Position numbers and translations under genes: made by a program. Below the pieces are notes generated by a model that was not told where the DNA came from, did no database searches, and saw only the letters and a list, made by a program, of their open reading frames with translations. From an uncultured SAR86 cluster bacterium (GTDB taxonomy: Bacteria > Pseudomonadota > Gammaproteobacteria > Magnimaribacterales > D2472), in assembly GCA_902622845.1 (NCBI GenBank), contig CACNRI010000001.1, positions 124,001 through 188,000 of the forward strand: 64,000 nt of DNA, written 5' to 3'. Shown here piece by piece: positions 61,709 to 64,000 of this stretch (its first letter is position 1; the number at the start of each line of letters is the position of its first letter).

Positions 61709-62682
61709 GAGATTTTTGCTTTATTATTAAACTCTGAAGTGGCCTCGTTAAACTCAGCTCTAATCCTTTCGACTAAAGATTCAACAGTTGGAGCATCCTC
61801 TATAAGACCAATTCCTTGACCTGATCCCCAGATATCTTTCCATGCCTTCGAATCTGTGTTTCCACCAGAACCGAAATTCATTGCGGATTTGTCTGCAGTT
61901 GGAAGATTGTCAGGATCAAGACCAGCATTTTGAATAGAGGGTTTAAGATAATTTCCTAAAACACCAGTAAATAAATTTGAGTACACAATATCGTTAGCGG
62001 AGCTTTCAATTAACATCTGTTTATATTCTGGCTCAGCATTCGCTTCATGTGTTGCAATAAACCTTGTTCCTAAATAAGCAAAATCAGCTCCAAGAGCGAG
62101 TGCAGATGCAACAGAATAACCATCTCCGATAGAACCTGACAAAATAATAGTTCCATCAAACCAAGATTTTACCTCTCGTAAAAGAGCAAAAGGAGATAAT
62201 GCTCCAGCATGACCTCCTGCTCCAGCGCAAACTAAAATTAGACCATCAACACCCATATCAGCAGCTTTTTTTGCATGCCTTACATTGATGACATCGTGGA
62301 AAACTAAACCTCCATAGCTATGAGCTGCTTCAACAACTTCTGCAGGCGGTCTCAATGAAGTAATAATTATTGGCACCTCATGTTTAACACAAATTTCCAT
62401 ATCGCCTTGCAATCTATCATTTGATCCATGACATATTTGATTAACTGCAAAAGGTGCAACCTTCTTATCTGGGTTTTGATCTTGATATTCTTTTAATTCT
62501 GTTTTGATTCTTACAATCCATTCTTCTAGCACGTGTTGTGGTCGTGCATTAAGTGCTGGAAAAGATCCAATTATTCCAGCTTTACATTGTGCTATTACTA
62601 AATCAGGGACAGAAATAAGAAATAATGGTGCTCCTATAACTGGTATAGAGATATTATCTTTTATTGAATTTGGTATAGGCAT
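61705..62682 (-). CDS. Nitronate monooxygenase family flavoprotein (second copy)
   Basis: The 325-residue FMN barrel protein has IPVIGAPLFLISVPDLVIAQ, PFAVNQICHGSNDRLQGD, VCAGAGGHAGALSPFALL and ILSGSIGDGYSVASALALGADFAYLGTRFIAT. This matches another subgroup than 58499, with the GAGGHAG motif of classical nitronate monooxygenases. Start ATG with AGGAG upstream. It is coupled to the isomerase gene by ATGA. Confidence 0.88.
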   Translation of the reverse strand: MPIPNSIKDNISIPVIGAPLFLISVPDLVIAQCKAGIIGSFPALNARPQHVLEEWIVRIKTELKEYQDQNPDKKVAPFAVNQICHGSNDRLQGDMEICVKHEVPIIITSLRPPAEVVEAAHSYGGLVFHDVINVRHAKKAADMGVDGLILVCAGAGGHAGALSPFALLREVKSWFDGTIILSGSIGDGYSVASALALGADFAYLGTRFIATHEANAEPEYKQMLIESSANDIVYSNLFTGVLGNYLKPSIQNAGLDPDNLPTADKSAMNFGSGGNTDSKAWKDIWGSGQGIGLIEDAPTVESLVERIRAEFNEATSEFNNKAKIS

Positions 62683-62727
62683 ATAAGCTCCTAAGTAATA
62701 GAATTAAAAAACTTAATATACCAGTAA

Positions 62728-63360
62728 ATGAATAACCGTTTTAATCTATTTTTAGTTTTTTTTCCCTTTGTTTTATTTTCTTGCTCGCAGGAAAGTGAAA
62801 ATCCAGCATGCTTAGCATATGAAAGCCAAGAGGAGGAATTCTCAAATGTTCAAATTGTCGGGGAAAAAAATCTCAATTTAGATTTTTCATCGTTCATAGC
62901 TACATATCAAACTAGAATAGAATTTAGTGGTCGTTTAGGAGAGCTTGCTGAACATGAAGGCTTGGATTTATTTAACATTGATAAAGAATTATCTGATGTG
63001 CCCATACATACAATAGCTGAGGGAGTTGTTGTTTATGCAAGGATTGGATGCCCTTCAAGTACACAGTTTTCTGATAATAAAATTTTACGCGAGTGTGGTG
63101 CAGGCTGGGGCAATCATTTAATAATTGACCATGGAAATAATATTTACTCAAGATATGCGCATATGAGATTTGATGGAGTTTATAAAAGAGTTGGGGATAA
63201 AGTTAATAAAGATGAAATTGTTGGACTTATGGGTAACTCTGGAAGGAGTGAAGGAAGACATCTACACTTGGAAATGGGGTATTATTCAGATGATTTTGAT
63301 AGCTGTAAACCTTCTAAGTCTTTTGAGTTTGTTCTTGATCCAGCGTCCTATGGATTTTAG
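62728..63360 (+). CDS. M23-family metallopeptidase lipoprotein
   Basis: The 210-residue product has a signal peptide with lipobox (FVLFSC, Cys19) and a LytM/M23 domain. Zinc ligands are probably H76 and D80 (HEGLD) and H180 (HLHLE), with catalytic H145 in SRYAHMRFD. The full set suggests an active peptidoglycan endopeptidase at the cell envelope. The stop shares TTAG with the convergent hydrolase gene. Confidence 0.85.
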   Translation: MNNRFNLFLVFFPFVLFSCSQESENPACLAYESQEEEFSNVQIVGEKNLNLDFSSFIATYQTRIEFSGRLGELAEHEGLDLFNIDKELSDVPIHTIAEGVVVYARIGCPSSTQFSDNKILRECGAGWGNHLIIDHGNNIYSRYAHMRFDGVYKRVGDKVNKDEIVGLMGNSGRSEGRHLHLEMGYYSDDFDSCKPSKSFEFVLDPASYGF

Positions 63361-64000
63361 TTATCGCTGGATTGCTTTGATTTAATACTATCTGCTACCC
63401 AACTTATTGACCAAAGATGTCCTAATCTTTTTCCTCTATATTCATTGGGGAGCCTAATAACATTCGACTTTTCGAAATCTACTACCTGAGGATCGTAATC
63501 AAGGCTATTAAAAGCATAATCTAGTTTTTTAACTGTTCTCCATTGATAATAGGAAATATTATTATTCTTTGATGTCGGATGAACATAATTACAGTATTTC
63601 TCTAAGTCTTTACTAGATAAAGGAGCAGCAATTGCATGAACATTAGTTTCTATATTTTGTATTTCATTAAGTAATAATGATGAGAGTACGCCGCCATAGC
63701 TATGGCCCAAAATTGTAATCTTTTCAACACCTTCTATTGCTTGTATTTCTTTCATAAGGATTGGGACAGTTTGTTGGGGACATTTCGTTGTATCCCATCG
63801 AAAAAAATATGTTTTTGTATTTTCACTATCTATTGTTTGGAGAGGATAGATCCACTCAAACCCTCTACTGTCTCGACCATGAATAGCAATGATTATCGCT
63901 TTAGTTTCTTGATTTGGTTCGAGATCATGAATCCCAAAGTTAAGACTCATCAATTTTTTACCTGAATCCAAGAATTCTGTTTCATGGTCTAAATCATATA
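63357..64000 (-). CDS. Alpha/beta hydrolase (5' end beyond window)
   Basis: The protein contains IIIAIHGRDSRGFEW and the nucleophile elbow ILGHSYGGVLSSLLL; a late histidine in LGHLWS could complete the triad. The track starts at TTG 63971, but the same frame remains open to the window edge (YDLDHETEFLDSGKK), so the true start, and a probable signal sequence, may lie outside. The substrate is unknown. Confidence 0.75.
   Translation of the reverse strand, partial: YDLDHETEFLDSGKKLMSLNFGIHDLEPNQETKAIIIAIHGRDSRGFEWIYPLQTIDSENTKTYFFRWDTTKCPQQTVPILMKEIQAIEGVEKITILGHSYGGVLSSLLLNEIQNIETNVHAIAAPLSSKDLEKYCNYVHPTSKNNNISYYQWRTVKKLDYAFNSLDYDPQVVDFEKSNVIRLPNEYRGKRLGHLWSISWVADSIKSKQSSDN

Noticed and set aside
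1-64000. CRISPR arrays, insertion sequences, integrases, prophage genes
   Set aside because: No repeat-spacer periodicity, transposase or integrase motif was found anywhere in the window.

Overview
The window reads as a contiguous piece of the chromosome of an AT-rich (roughly one third GC by eye), streamlined marine gammaproteobacterium. The gammaproteobacterial signal is gene order: spoT-rpoZ-gmk-yicC, ubiC-ubiA, yqiB-yqiA, mutY-yggX, rppH-...-lgt-thyA, argS followed by a SPOR protein, yggS-yggT-metX-metW-rdgB, rpoH-thiS-thiG-trmB, and a Vibrio-type TonB2 operon. Small genome style, AT richness, TRAP and TonB uptake and very short spacers suggest a SAR86-like lineage; that placement is inference. 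No CRISPR array, insertion sequence, prophage, rRNA or obvious pseudogene was seen. There is one tRNA (Phe, GAA).

Layout. 1-6290 (minus): spoT (cut by the window edge), rpoZ, gmk, yicC, a membrane pyrophosphatase, a dicarboxylate/amino-acid symporter and a rubredoxin missed by the ORF track. 6363-8692 (plus): ubiCA and yqiB-yqiA. 8693-9044: the only long gene-free stretch, holding two tandem glutamine-I (glnA-motif) riboswitch aptamers in front of a type II glutamine synthetase (9045-10016). 10059-12508: yibN, gpmA, mutY, yggX and tRNA-Phe. 12511-16601: a flavin monooxygenase, three little-known envelope or Rossmann proteins, a secreted protein and a ferritin-like gene with a Fur-box-like site. 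16685-20995 (minus): five overlapping genes for probable lipid modification, one of which appears to start at CTG. 21021-29517: ybjQ-type gene, aminotransferase, rmuC, an orphan Fe(III)-type permease, gcvT-gcvH-gcvP. 29514-33110: HAD phosphatase, rppH, TauE/SafE permease, lgt, thyA. 33114-38321: complete DUF3450-TtpC-ExbB-ExbD-TonB-TPR operon. 38422-48894: DUF1295, efp-argS-SPOR, yggS-yggT-metX-metW-rdgB, trmB-thiG-thiS-rpoH, cysQ. 48963-53613: a 52-codon gene coupled to a dienoyl-CoA isomerase-like enzyme, yaaA, and dctQM coupled to a PNGase F-like lipoprotein. 53622-64000: lipA-lipB-dctP, uvrD, nitronate monooxygenases, a MazG-like enzyme, a 3-hydroxyisobutyrate dehydrogenase family enzyme, an M23 peptidase and a partial alpha/beta hydrolase.

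How it works together. Most genes are housekeeping (stringent response, ubiquinone, lipoate, one-carbon units, methionine, thiamine, DNA repair). The accessory flavour is nutrient capture and envelope or lipid chemistry: TonB2 energising of outer-membrane receptors, TRAP uptake of organic acids, a glycoprotein-deglycosylase-like lipoprotein, and a lipid-methylation cluster. The most unusual regulation is direct glutamine sensing by tandem aptamers in front of a GSII enzyme. Compaction is extreme: start codons of divergent genes overlap, four convergent pairs share a 4-nt stop overlap, terminators reach into stop codons, and several starts are non-ATG.
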